Origin: Gemmatimonadota bacterium | GTDB lineage: Bacteria; Gemmatimonadota; Gemmatimonadetes; Longimicrobiales; Longimicrobiaceae | Direction: 5' to 3' | Length of the DNA: 8,402 nucleotides | Assembly: GCA_019348265.1 (NCBI GenBank) | Contig: JAHWJV010000137.1 | Location: 1 to 8,402, forward strand | Shown here: one piece after another, positions 1 to 6,336 of the stretch | How positions within the stretch are numbered: the stretch's first letter is position 1 | Layout of the letters: each line of letters begins with the position of its first letter | Made by a program: the position numbers and the translations under genes | Notes under the pieces: model-generated | Seen by the model: the letters and a program-made list of their open reading frames with translations, nothing else | What the model was told of the DNA's origin: nothing | Database searches by the model: none

Positions 1-514
1 GGCGGCCGGGCTCGGTGACCACGGCGGGGGTCAGCCGGGCGATCAGCGCCTCCACTTCCCTCTCGTCCAGAGACCGCACCATCACCGCGATTCCCTCGGT
101 CGCGTGGCGCGCTAGCCGCTCGGCGCTCTCCGGCCGCTGGAGCCAGTCGGCGGCCCGTTCCGCGACTCGCGCGGAGCGCAGCCTTGCGGCGAGCACGTCG
201 GGGGAAAGGAAGTTGCGCTCCACGAACCGCCCGAGGCTCCCGCCGATCTTGTCCTTCCGCGTCGGCACGATCGCGGTGTGCGGGATCTTGATCCCCAGGG
301 GGTAGCGGAAGAGCGCCGTCACGGCGAACCAGTCCGCGATCCCGCCTACCATCGCCGCCTCCGCCGTCGCCCGGACGAAGCCCAGCCACGCGTAGTGGCC
401 CTCGAGCACCCGCGCCACCACGAACACCAGCGCGGCGAGCCCCAGCAGGCCCGTCGCGTTGCGCCGCATCTGGTCGAGCCGCTCCTGCTTCTGTGCTTCG
501 TCCTGGAAGAGCAT
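1..514 (-). CDS. DUF445 family membrane protein (N-terminal part, truncated by window edge)
   Basis: The 171 visible residues match the start of the DUF445 family (E. coli YjiN type), whose biochemical role is not established. A charged N-terminus (residues 1-19) leads to a hydrophobic membrane segment at about 21-37. The family core follows: EAAMVGGIADWFAVTALFR at 52-70, then YPLGIKIPHTAIVP at 71-84 and a KDKIGGSLGRFVERNFLSP segment. After that comes a charged, probably helical region. The C-terminus lies beyond base 1. I chose the ATG at 514-512 because the residues before the membrane segment resemble those of relatives. It has no purine-rich Shine-Dalgarno; the bases before it are pyrimidine-rich (CTCCTCCTCCC). 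An internal ATG at 469-467 has AGGAG about 12 nt upstream and is a possible shorter start. Family assignment is secure, the start less so. A spacer of 167 nt separates it from the TonB gene. Confidence 0.85.
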   Translation of the reverse strand, partial: MLFQDEAQKQERLDQMRRNATGLLGLAALVFVVARVLEGHYAWLGFVRATAEAAMVGGIADWFAVTALFRYPLGIKIPHTAIVPTRKDKIGGSLGRFVERNFLSPDVLAARLRSARVAERAADWLQRPESAERLARHATEGIAVMVRSLDEREVEALIARLTPAVVTEPGR

Positions 515-519
515 GGGAG

Positions 520-657
520 GAGGAGTCGTCAGTCTTCAGTCGTCGGTCACCCGTCGCCTTTCGATTACGGCGAGTGACCTAGACACGGCAGGATGCAGGC
601 CGAAGGTGCCCCCGGCGCTGGTGCCCGAGACTGAAGACTGAAGACTGCCGACTACGA
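520..657. repeat. Inverted pair of period-7 repeat arrays around a hairpin (palindromic intergenic element)
   Basis: Four adjacent heptamers on the plus strand at 630-657 read ACTGAAG, ACTGAAG, ACTGCCG, ACTACGA. The minus strand of 547-520 carries four in the opposite orientation: ACCGACG, ACTGAAG, ACTGACG, ACTCCTC. The 12-bp core CAGTCTTCAGTC (530-541) is exactly complementary to copies at 629-640 and 636-647. Between the arrays lies an imperfect hairpin: 545-550 pairs with 574-579 and 555-558 with 569-572. The element fills nearly all of the spacer between the TonB gene and the DUF445 gene. It could fold in RNA as a terminator-like structure after the TonB gene, though it has no T-run, or be a small non-autonomous repeat. 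No target-site duplication is evident. The repeats are seen directly; their role is unknown. Confidence 0.6.
545..579. other. Imperfect hairpin inside the tonB-DUF445 spacer
   Basis: GGTCAC (545-550) pairs with GTGACC (574-579), and CGCC (555-558) pairs with GGCG (569-572). An asymmetric bulge separates the two helices and a 10-base loop closes the structure. It lies about 100 nt downstream of the TonB stop codon on the transcribed (minus) strand. No U-tract follows, so a classical intrinsic terminator is not supported. Confidence 0.35.
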
Positions 658-681
658 CTTCATCACCTCCGCCAGCCCGGC

Positions 682-1488
682 TCAGAAGCTGAACGAAATC
701 GGCACCTGCGCTGGGACCGGCCGGTTTTCCGGATCGCGGGCGGGCTGGAAGCGCCAATCGAGGGCGGTTCGGCGGAGGCGGTTGTCGAAGTTCCGGTCGC
801 CGGTGGGGGTGACCAGGTCGGCGCGGGTAACGGTGCCGCGCGCGTCGATGGCCAGGCGCAGCTCGACCGTGCGCCCGCGTACGGAAGCAGGGGGTGTCGG
901 GGGGAGGATGACGGACATGGGAACGGGCGGGCGGATGGTTCCATCGCCACCACCGCCGCCTCCGGTGCCGGTGCCGACGCCGGAGCCGACTCCACCACCG
1001 GTACCGCCGCCGGAGCCCCCGCCAGATCCAGGACCGGTGCCCGGGCCGGCACCGGCGCCGGGTCCCTCACCGGGGCCCTCCCCGGCACCCGAACCGGCGC
1101 TGGCGGTGGGCTGGGGAGCGGCCACTGGAGGAGCGGCTGCCACCGGTGCGGGCGTCTCCACCGCGGGAGGGGCCGGCGGCGGGATCTCGGGCGGCAGCAC
1201 GGAGTCGGTCGCCGGCACCACCAGCGGCTCGATCTCCGGCGTGACCATCGGTGCGATGTCGATGTACTCGATCTGCTCGCTGCCCCCGCCTCCGCCTCCG
1301 GCCGGCCCGCTCGTCGGCCCTGTCCCCAGCCCCACGCCCGGGACGTCGTTGCCCACGAGGAACCCCGCGAAATCGTCGCCCGCTCGCCAGATGAGAATAC
1401 CGACCAGCCCGGCGTGGATCAGCAGAGACCCCGCCGCGCTTCGGTAGAACTGCCGCGCTCGATTGCGTTGCTTGAGGTGGTCGAACAA
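682..1488 (-). CDS. TonB-like energy transducer with Gly-rich linker
   Basis: A 268-residue protein with the TonB layout, which would pass proton-motive energy from an ExbB/ExbD-type motor to outer-membrane receptors. A short basic cytoplasmic end precedes one membrane helix (about 19-36) that carries the SxxxH pattern (S21, H25) of the TonB helix facing ExbB. Then come a Gly-rich patch (54-70), a Pro/Ala-rich stretch (90-128) and an extreme Gly-rich low-complexity tract (131-183). The C-terminal TonB-type domain is at about 200-268, with the usual pattern AIDARGTV, D235, ALDWRFQPA and a terminal VPISFSF. The start is TTG at 1488-1486, fixed by GGAG five bases upstream; the next Met is internal. 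No exbB or exbD is visible. The receptor it serves is unknown, and it could instead be a TonB-family protein with another envelope role. A Pro-rich open frame on the opposite strand is a shadow of the Gly tract. Confidence 0.85.
   Translation of the reverse strand: MFDHLKQRNRARQFYRSAAGSLLIHAGLVGILIWRAGDDFAGFLVGNDVPGVGLGTGPTSGPAGGGGGGSEQIEYIDIAPMVTPEIEPLVVPATDSVLPPEIPPPAPPAVETPAPVAAAPPVAAPQPTASAGSGAGEGPGEGPGAGAGPGTGPGSGGGSGGGTGGGVGSGVGTGTGGGGGGDGTIRPPVPMSVILPPTPPASVRGRTVELRLAIDARGTVTRADLVTPTGDRNFDNRLRRTALDWRFQPARDPENRPVPAQVPISFSF
952..1098. repeat. Low-complexity Gly-codon tract inside the TonB-like gene
   Basis: On the coding strand this is a near-uninterrupted run of GGN codons mixed with Pro, Ala, Ser, Thr and Glu codons, encoding roughly residues 131-179. 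It holds many imperfect short direct repeats of GGx-CCx and GGx-GGx type. Such tracts are prone to length change by slippage, and they create long open frames on both strands. In TonB proteins the matching region is an extended spacer across the periplasm, usually Pro/Lys-rich; here Gly dominates. Confidence 0.7.
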
Positions 1489-1493
1489 CGAAA

Positions 1494-1497
1494 CTCC
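1494..1497 (-). promoter_or_regulatory. Shine-Dalgarno GGAG deciding the TTG start of the TonB-like gene
   Basis: GGAG on the minus strand ends five bases before the TTG at 1488. This good spacing supports a rare TTG start, with a typical TonB N-terminus directly downstream. The T-run of the fold described at 1501-1559 ends only three bases upstream of this site. Confidence 0.6.
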
Positions 1498-1500
1498 GTG

Positions 1501-1559
1501 AAAAAGGCCATCAGCTATCGGCTATCAGTCGAGCGATTAGCCGGTGACCAATAGCCTTT
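1501..1559 (-). terminator. Terminator-like nested fold with T-run between livF and the TonB-like gene
   Basis: Read on the minus strand, AAAGGC (1559-1554) can pair with GCCTTT (1508-1503), which runs into TTTTT (1505-1501). A perfect 6-bp stem, CGGCTA with TAGCCG (1519-1524 and 1538-1543, 13-base loop), is nested inside. It lies after the last liv gene, so it may end the liv transcript. Because the T-run stops just before the ribosome binding site of the TonB gene, it could also act as an attenuator in that gene's leader. The outer stem is short with a large interior, so this is a tentative call made by eye, without energy calculation. Confidence 0.35.
1507..1527. repeat. Three-unit heptamer tandem repeat (YGATRGC)
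   Basis: On the minus strand, bases 1527-1507 read TGATAGC, CGATAGC, TGATGGC: three adjacent 7-base units of consensus YGATRGC. The array forms part of the terminator-like fold. The sequence differs from the heptamers at 520-657, but the period is the same, and both spacers also hold a GGTCACC/GGTGACC word (545-551 and 1543-1549). Confidence 0.55.
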
Positions 1560-1642
1560 CAGATCCCCTGGTACAGCCCCATACCTGGATGGAGAACAGG
1601 TACCCGATGAAGATGAAAGGTTCCACACCGCGCCGCTTAGCT

Positions 1643-2350
1643 CTAGGCTTCACCGAGGTAGGCTTCCTTCACCCGCGGGTCTCCCGCCACCTGCTGGGAG
1701 GGACCCTCCATCACGATACTTCCCGTCTCCAGCACGTACGCCCGGTGCGAGTGCTTCAACGCGGCGTTCGCGTTCTGCTCCACCAGCAGGATGGTGGTGC
1801 CCTCGCGGTTGATCGCGTCAATGGCCTGGAATATGGTGTGGACCAGCAGTGGCGCGAGGCCCAGCGACGGCTCGTCCAGCAGGAGAAGCCGTGGGCCGGT
1901 CATCAACGCCCGGCCGATCGCCAGCATCTGCTGCTCCCCGCCGCTCAACGTGCCCGCCGCCTGCTTGCGGCGCTCCCTCAATCGCGGGAAAAGCGTGTAG
2001 ATGCGGTCCATCTCCCGTGCGTTCCGCGCCCGGTCCCTCTGAAGATAGGCGCCCATCTCGAGGTTCTCCAGGACCGTCAGGTTCGCGAAGATCGCGCGCC
2101 CCTCCGGGACGAGGGAGATTCCGGCCGCGGTGATCCGGTGCGTCGGCATTCCCTTCAGCGACTTCCCGTCGAACAGGATCTCGCCCGCCGTGAGCGGCAC
2201 CAGCCCCGTGATGTTGCGCAGCGTCGTCGACTTCCCCGCCCCATTCGCCCCGATCAGCGTCACGATCTCGCCACGCCCGATCCGCAGGGTGACGTCCTTG
2301 AGTGCCTCGATGGCCCCGTACCCGCTGGAGACGTTGCGCAGCTCGAGCAT
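1643..2350 (-). CDS. livF: Branched-chain amino acid type ABC transporter ATP-binding protein LivF
   Basis: A 235-residue ATPase of the LivF class, one of the two nucleotide-binding subunits that drive amino acid import through LivH-LivM. Numbered from the ATG at 2350, it has Walker A GANGAGKST (34-42), the LivF-type VPEGR segment (81-85) where other ABC ATPases have a Q-loop, and signature LSGGEQQ (135-141). Walker B LLLLDEP (155-161) is followed by SLGLAP. The VEQN motif (190-193) has Gln where most ABC proteins have the switch His; this is normal for LivF, not a defect. Length fits the family. The preceding livG stop TGA shares a base with this ATG (TGATG), which suggests translational coupling. 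A GTG three bases earlier (2353) is an equally readable start and adds one residue. It is the last gene of the liv cluster. Confidence 0.95.
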   Translation of the reverse strand: MLELRNVSSGYGAIEALKDVTLRIGRGEIVTLIGANGAGKSTTLRNITGLVPLTAGEILFDGKSLKGMPTHRITAAGISLVPEGRAIFANLTVLENLEMGAYLQRDRARNAREMDRIYTLFPRLRERRKQAAGTLSGGEQQMLAIGRALMTGPRLLLLDEPSLGLAPLLVHTIFQAIDAINREGTTILLVEQNANAALKHSHRAYVLETGSIVMEGPSQQVAGDPRVKEAYLGEA

Positions 2351-3111
2351 CACGCGCCCCCCAGGTACGCTTCGATTACTCGCGGGTCCTCCTGGATCTC
2401 CCTGGGCGCGCCGAGCGCGATGGTCTCACCGTAGTCGACCACCTGGATCGTCTCGCAGACGCCCATCACCACCTTCATGTTGTGCTCCACCAGCAGCACG
2501 GTGACGCCGAAGTCGTCGCGGCTCCGCTTGATCAGGTGCATCAGCTCGACCGCCTCCTGCGGGTTCATCCCCGCGGCGGGCTCGTCGAGCAGCAGTACCT
2601 TCGGCTCCGTGGCCAGCGCCCGCGCGATCTCCAGACGGCGCTGCGATCCGTACGGGAGGGTGCGGGCCTGGTCGTGCGCCCGCTCGTCCAGGTGGAAGAT
2701 CTTCAGCAGCTCCATCGCGTCGCGCTCGATCCGCTCCTCCTCTTCCCGCAGGCGGCTCGTGCGCAGGATGGCGTCCATCAGCCCCTGCGACTTCCGCATG
2801 TGCTGCGAGACCTTCACATTCTCCAGCACCGTCATGCTCCCGAAGAGCCGGATGTTCTGGAAGGTCCGGGAGATGCCGAGCCGCGCGATCGCGGAGGCTT
2901 TACGCCCCTGGATCTCGTGCCCCGCGAGGGTGATCGTGCCCTCGTCCGGCGTGTAGACGCCCGTGATCAGGTTGAAGATCGTCGTCTTCCCCGCCCCGTT
3001 CGGCCCGATCAGCCCGTAGAGCGCTCCCTGCCGCAGCGAGATGTTCAGGTCCTTCACCGCCACCAGACCGCCGAAGGTCTTGGTGCAGCCCTTGACGTCC
3101 AGAATGGCCAT
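2350..3111 (-). CDS. livG: Branched-chain amino acid type ABC transporter ATP-binding protein LivG
   Basis: A 253-residue ATPase of the LivG class, the partner of LivF. It shows Walker A GPNGAGKTT (36-44), a Q-loop in RTFQN (Gln85) followed by IRLFGSMTVLENV, and the LivG-type signature LPYGSQRRLEIARAL (152-166). Walker B VLLLDEP (172-178) is followed by AAGMNP (179-184), and the switch His is His210 in VEHNM. The C-terminal EDPRVIEAYLG matches the family end. The ATG at 3111 has AGGAG seven bases upstream, and only 10 bp separate it from the livM stop. Its own stop overlaps the livF start by one base. All catalytic motifs are intact, so it should be active. Confidence 0.96.
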   Translation of the reverse strand: MAILDVKGCTKTFGGLVAVKDLNISLRQGALYGLIGPNGAGKTTIFNLITGVYTPDEGTITLAGHEIQGRKASAIARLGISRTFQNIRLFGSMTVLENVKVSQHMRKSQGLMDAILRTSRLREEEERIERDAMELLKIFHLDERAHDQARTLPYGSQRRLEIARALATEPKVLLLDEPAAGMNPQEAVELMHLIKRSRDDFGVTVLLVEHNMKVVMGVCETIQVVDYGETIALGAPREIQEDPRVIEAYLGGA

Positions 3112-3121
3112 CCCGCCTCTC

Positions 3122-4090
3122 CTACGCGGCCCTACCGGGGCGACGGCCGGCTCGGACCAGCGTCCAGCTCCCTAGCAGCCCGGTCGGGCGGTAGATCATG
3201 ATCAGCACCAGGAGGATCGCGAAGTTCACAAGGCGGAAGGCGCCGAACTCGCGGAAGACCTCGAGAAGCACCGTCACCAGGATCGCGCCGGTGATCGCGC
3301 CCTCGATGCTCCCCAGTCCGCCCACCACGATCATGATGATCAGGTAAAAGGAGGTGGTGAACAGGAACGTGTTCGGGTGCAGGTACATGGTGAAGTGGGC
3401 GAAGAGCCCGCCGGCGATCCCGGCGAAGATGGAGCTCACCACGAAGGAGAGGACCTTGAACCGGGTAGTGTCCACGCCCATCGCCTCGGCGGCGATCTCG
3501 TCGTCGCGGATGGAGATGAACGCCCGCCCATAGCTGGACTGCACCAGGTTGTGCACCGTCACCACGGTGACGACGACGCCGAGATAGACCCAGAAGAAGT
3601 TGCTGAGCTGCGGAATCCCGGAAAACCCACGGGCGCCGCCGACCGCCTCGACGTTGAGGATCAGGACGCGGATGATCTCGCCGAATCCGAGGGTGACGAT
3701 CGCCAGGTAGTCGCCGCGGAGCCGCAGCGACGGGATCCCGACGGCGAGGCCCGCCAGTCCGGCGGCGATGGCGGCGCAGAGGAGCCCTACCAGCAGCAGC
3801 ACCGTGTTCTGGCCGAGCTCCGGGAGGAAGCCGGTCGCCCCGCGGATCGCTTCCTGGCCGTAGACGACCACTCCCGCGCAGGTATACGCCCCCACGGCGT
3901 AGAAGCCGGCATGCCCGATCGAGAACTGGCCGGTGTACCCGTTGATGAGATTGAGGCTGACGGCCAGGATGATGTTGATCCCGACCAGAACCAGGATCTG
4001 ATAGTTGTAGGCCCCGACGATGTCGCGGACGAAGAGCTGGAGTCCGCCCAGGACCGCGAGCGCCGCGATCCAGAAGGCAGCCTTCTTCAT
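3122..4090 (-). CDS. livM: Branched-chain amino acid type ABC transporter permease LivM
   Basis: A 322-residue integral membrane protein, one half of the translocation channel. It begins with a hydrophobic helix (4-20) and carries the LivM landmarks: NLINGYTGQFSIGHAGF (47-63), LRGDYLAIVTLGFGEI (124-139), the cytoplasmic coupling loop SIRDDEIAAEAMGV (193-206) that docks on the ATPases, VVGGLGSIEGAITGA (255-269) and YRPTGLLG near the end (300-307). About eight or nine hydrophobic segments are readable. The length is close to the family norm, and the tail is basic (RAGRRPGRAA). The ATG overlaps the livH stop by four bases (ATGA), a typical coupled pair. Family assignment is firm; the exact substrate is set mainly by the binding protein. 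Confidence 0.96.
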   Translation of the reverse strand: MKKAAFWIAALAVLGGLQLFVRDIVGAYNYQILVLVGINIILAVSLNLINGYTGQFSIGHAGFYAVGAYTCAGVVVYGQEAIRGATGFLPELGQNTVLLLVGLLCAAIAAGLAGLAVGIPSLRLRGDYLAIVTLGFGEIIRVLILNVEAVGGARGFSGIPQLSNFFWVYLGVVVTVVTVHNLVQSSYGRAFISIRDDEIAAEAMGVDTTRFKVLSFVVSSIFAGIAGGLFAHFTMYLHPNTFLFTTSFYLIIMIVVGGLGSIEGAITGAILVTVLLEVFREFGAFRLVNFAILLVLIMIYRPTGLLGSWTLVRAGRRPGRAA

Positions 4091-5148
4091 ACCTTCTCGC
4101 TGGTCCGCTTGCCCATGATCCCCGATGGCCTGAGCAGCAGGATGAGTACGAGGATGACGAACGCCGTCGCGTCCCGATACGTCGACTGGCCGTATCCGAC
4201 CGCCATCACCTCGGCGAGCCCGATGATCAGCCCGCCTACCATCGCGCCGGGGACGCTGCCGATCCCGCCGAGAACTGCGGCGACGAAGGCCTTGAGACCC
4301 GGCATGATCCCCATCAGTGGATCGATGCGGGGGTAGAGCAGCGACACCAGGATCCCGCCCGCGCCCGCCAGCGCCGATCCGAGCGCGAAGGTGAAGGCGA
4401 TGATCCGGTCCGTGTTGATCCCCATCAACTTCGCCGCGTCCAGGTTGAAGGACACCGCCCGCATCGCCTTCCCCGTCTTCGTGTAGTTGATGATCAGCGT
4501 CAGGAGCACCATCAGGACGACGGAGACGCCGAGGACGGTGAGCCGCTGGCTGTCGACCGTCAGCCCGCCGAGCTGGATGCGTCGCGTGGGGATGATCTCG
4601 GGGAAGAACTTGGGGTCGGCTCCGAAGGCGAGCTGGCCTCCGTTCTCCAGGAAGAGCGACACGCCGATGGCAATGATGAGAAGCGTGAGGTGGGACGACT
4701 GCCGCGCCGGGCGGATCCCCAACCGGTCGAGCCCCACCCCCAGGACCGCCCCCGCCGCCGCGCCGGCCAGCAGCGCGGGCGTGCTCCCCCCCACCATGCG
4801 CCCGACGCTGGAGCCCACGATCGCCAGCCAGAAGGCCAGCGTGTATGGCGAATTCCCGCGCCCCGGACGGTACGCGAAGCGCTCGATCAGAATGCCGAGG
4901 AACGCGCAGACCGCCATCGACCCGGCCATCACGACCACCGCGGTCATCCAGGAAGCGCCGAGATTGGCCTGCACCGCGTCGTTGTTCGCGATGTAGTATC
5001 CCGCGAAGGCGCCCACCATGTACACGTCCCCGTGGGCGAAGTTGATAAGCCGCAGCACGCCGTACACCATCGTGTACCCCAGCGCGAGCAGCGCGTAGGC
5101 GCTGCCCTGGGAGATGCCGTTGATGACCTGCTGGAGGAAGGTCTCCAA
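4087..5148 (-). CDS. livH: Branched-chain amino acid type ABC transporter permease LivH, with internal duplication
   Basis: A 353-residue membrane permease, the other channel half. Landmarks are LINFAHGDVYMVGAF (34-48), the coupling loop GKAMRAVSFNLDAAKLMGIN (226-245), VAAVLGGIGSVPGAMVGG (289-306) and LLRPSGIMGK (338-347). LivH proteins usually have about 290-310 residues, so this one is roughly 50 longer. The excess lies near 96-150, where a helix-plus-LGxxx(E/D)RxxxRPxR unit occurs twice (84-115 and 136-167), which looks like an old duplication. The start is TTG at 5148-5146, with AGGGG six bases upstream and no ATG before residue 27. It begins 9 bp after the binding-protein stop and overlaps livM by four bases. 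Whether the extra segment crosses the membrane, and so changes topology, cannot be decided by eye. Confidence 0.94.
   Translation of the reverse strand: METFLQQVINGISQGSAYALLALGYTMVYGVLRLINFAHGDVYMVGAFAGYYIANNDAVQANLGASWMTAVVVMAGSMAVCAFLGILIERFAYRPGRGNSPYTLAFWLAIVGSSVGRMVGGSTPALLAGAAAGAVLGVGLDRLGIRPARQSSHLTLLIIAIGVSLFLENGGQLAFGADPKFFPEIIPTRRIQLGGLTVDSQRLTVLGVSVVLMVLLTLIINYTKTGKAMRAVSFNLDAAKLMGINTDRIIAFTFALGSALAGAGGILVSLLYPRIDPLMGIMPGLKAFVAAVLGGIGSVPGAMVGGLIIGLAEVMAVGYGQSTYRDATAFVILVLILLLRPSGIMGKRTSEKV
4648..4899 (-). repeat. Apparent internal duplication within livH (protein-level)
   Basis: Residues 84-104 and 136-156 of LivH align without gaps at an offset of 52. They share L, G, R, R, P, R, S, T and L at matching positions, plus an E/D match. 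The shared pattern is LGxxx(E/D)RxxxRPxRxxS followed by a hydrophobic stretch with an AI motif (109-110 and 160-161). The preceding helices both contain an AG-rich start. Codons have diverged strongly, so this is not a recent copy. The second copy is in the canonical context, because it is followed by GVSLFLENGG. Confidence 0.55.
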
Positions 5149-5154
5149 GACGCG

Positions 5155-5159
5155 CCCCT
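5155..5159 (-). promoter_or_regulatory. Shine-Dalgarno AGGGG deciding the TTG start of livH
   Basis: AGGGG begins inside the TAG stop of the upstream binding-protein gene and sits six bases before the TTG at 5148. Stop codon and ribosome binding site are fused (TAGGGG), so livH translation is probably coupled to the upstream gene. Confidence 0.55.
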
Positions 5160-6300
5160 ATTGACGGATCGTTTCCACGAACTCCAGCTTGCCCCCGGCG
5201 ACGCGGACCACGGTGGCGGCCTTGTCGGCGTTCCGTTGGGCATTGATTGAGATGGTTCCCGTCACGCCGACGAATCCCTTCGTCTGCGCGATCGCGTCGC
5301 GGATCGCGGCCGGCTCAGCCGAGCCGGCTCGGGCGATGGCATCGGCGAGGAGCTTCGCGGCGTCGTACGCGAGGGCCGCCAGGCCGTCCGGCACCTCGCC
5401 GAACCGCTCCTGGTACTGACCGACGAACCGCCGCACCAGCTGGCTGGTATCCTGCGGCGAGTAGTGGCTCGAGAAGTAGGAGTTGTTCATCGCCGGGCCG
5501 CCGATCTCGGTCAGTCGCGGCGAATCCCAGCCGTCGCCGCCGAGTAGCGGAACGTCAAGCCCGAGCTGCCGAGCCTGCCGCGCCAGCAGCCCGACCTCCG
5601 TATAGTAACCCGGTACATAGATGGCGTCGGGATTCCGCGCGCGCAGCGAGGTGAGCTGCGCGCTGAAGTCGGTATCCCCTTCGCTGTAGCTCTCTCGCGC
5701 TACGATCCTGCCTCCCAGCTTCCCGAACTCTTCCGTGAATACCTGCGTCAGCCCCACCGAATGGTCGTTCTTCACGTCGGTCAGGATCGCGACGTTCCGC
5801 ACCTTCAGCGTGGTGGCGGCGAACTTCGCCATCACGAACCCCTGGAAGGGGTCGATGAAGCAGACACGGAAGATGTAGTCTCCGACCTCGGTGATCTTGG
5901 GGTTGGTCGAAGACGGGGTGATCATCGGGATCCCGTTGGACTGCGCGACCGGCGCGGCGGCCAGCGTGCGGGAGGAGGCGACCTCGCCGAGAATCGCCAC
6001 GACTTCGTCCCTGGTGATCAGCTTCGTGACCACCGTCTGCGCCTCTTCGGGGCGCCCCTGATCGTCCTCCACGATCACCCGCAGCTGCTTGCCGAGGACG
6101 CCACCCGCGGCGTTCACCTCGTCGATCGCCAGGTCGATCCCGTTCTTCGTCGAGATGCCAAAGGTGGCGGTGGTGCCGGTGAGGGAGCCGTACTCACCGA
6201 TCAGGATCTCGTTCGCCGCGTCGCCGCCGCCACCTGAACAGGATGTAATCGCGAGTCCGCCGAGCAGGAGAACGCTCGACGAAAAGGTCGGTAGCTTCAT
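5158..6300 (-). CDS. livK: Branched-chain amino acid type ABC transporter substrate-binding lipoprotein
   Basis: A 380-residue type 1 periplasmic binding protein that would capture the ligand and deliver it to LivH-LivM. A signal sequence with hydrophobic core (8-18) ends in a lipobox ITSC; Cys21 would be lipidated and the Gly/Ser-rich stretch after it is a tether. Family segments are ILIGEYGSLTGTTATFG (32-48), NAAGGVLGKQL (63-73), EVASSRTLAAAPVAQ (106-120), MITPSSTNPKIT (126-137), YVPGYYTEVGLLARQAR (228-244) and GGDGWDS (254-260). By comparison with LivJ/LivK, the Ser109-Ser110, Ser131-Thr132 and Asp256 regions are likely ligand contacts; that is inference. The ATG at 6300 has GAGGA upstream at close spacing (3 nt). 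It is the first gene of the liv cluster, behind a candidate promoter. The ligand may be Leu/Ile/Val or another amino acid, amide or small organic acid, since the family is broad. Confidence 0.92.
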   Translation of the reverse strand: MKLPTFSSSVLLLGGLAITSCSGGGGDAANEILIGEYGSLTGTTATFGISTKNGIDLAIDEVNAAGGVLGKQLRVIVEDDQGRPEEAQTVVTKLITRDEVVAILGEVASSRTLAAAPVAQSNGIPMITPSSTNPKITEVGDYIFRVCFIDPFQGFVMAKFAATTLKVRNVAILTDVKNDHSVGLTQVFTEEFGKLGGRIVARESYSEGDTDFSAQLTSLRARNPDAIYVPGYYTEVGLLARQARQLGLDVPLLGGDGWDSPRLTEIGGPAMNNSYFSSHYSPQDTSQLVRRFVGQYQERFGEVPDGLAALAYDAAKLLADAIARAGSAEPAAIRDAIAQTKGFVGVTGTISINAQRNADKAATVVRVAGGKLEFVETIRQ

Positions 6301-6336
6301 GATTCCTCAGGAAATCCGTGGGACAGGAGACGCCGT

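Noticed and set aside
605..626. Direct repeat GGTGCCC twice
   Set aside because: Two 7-base copies in GC-rich DNA are likely chance and form no clear structure.
520..657. CRISPR-like array
   Set aside because: The units are only 7 bases, adjacent and without spacers, and the two arrays are inverted; no cas gene is present.
782..1447. Long Pro-rich open frame on the plus strand opposite the TonB-like gene
   Set aside because: It is the complement of the Gly-codon tract, with no domain or ribosome binding site; the minus-strand frame has a clear TonB architecture.
1643..2350. LivF with Gln in place of the usual switch His, read as a possibly inactive ATPase
   Set aside because: The VEQN motif is characteristic of LivF proteins; Walker A, Walker B and signature are intact.
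1544..2434. 296-residue plus-strand open frame across livF
   Set aside because: It runs antisense to an intact LivF with all ATPase motifs, and its composition (Arg, Gln, His rich) is typical of a GC-rich shadow frame.
2302..3201. 299-residue plus-strand open frame across livG
   Set aside because: It is the antisense shadow of a complete LivG, with no recognisable motif.
3377..4336. 319-residue plus-strand open frame across livM and livH
   Set aside because: It is a shadow frame spanning two well-supported genes, very acidic and His-rich, without domain signals.
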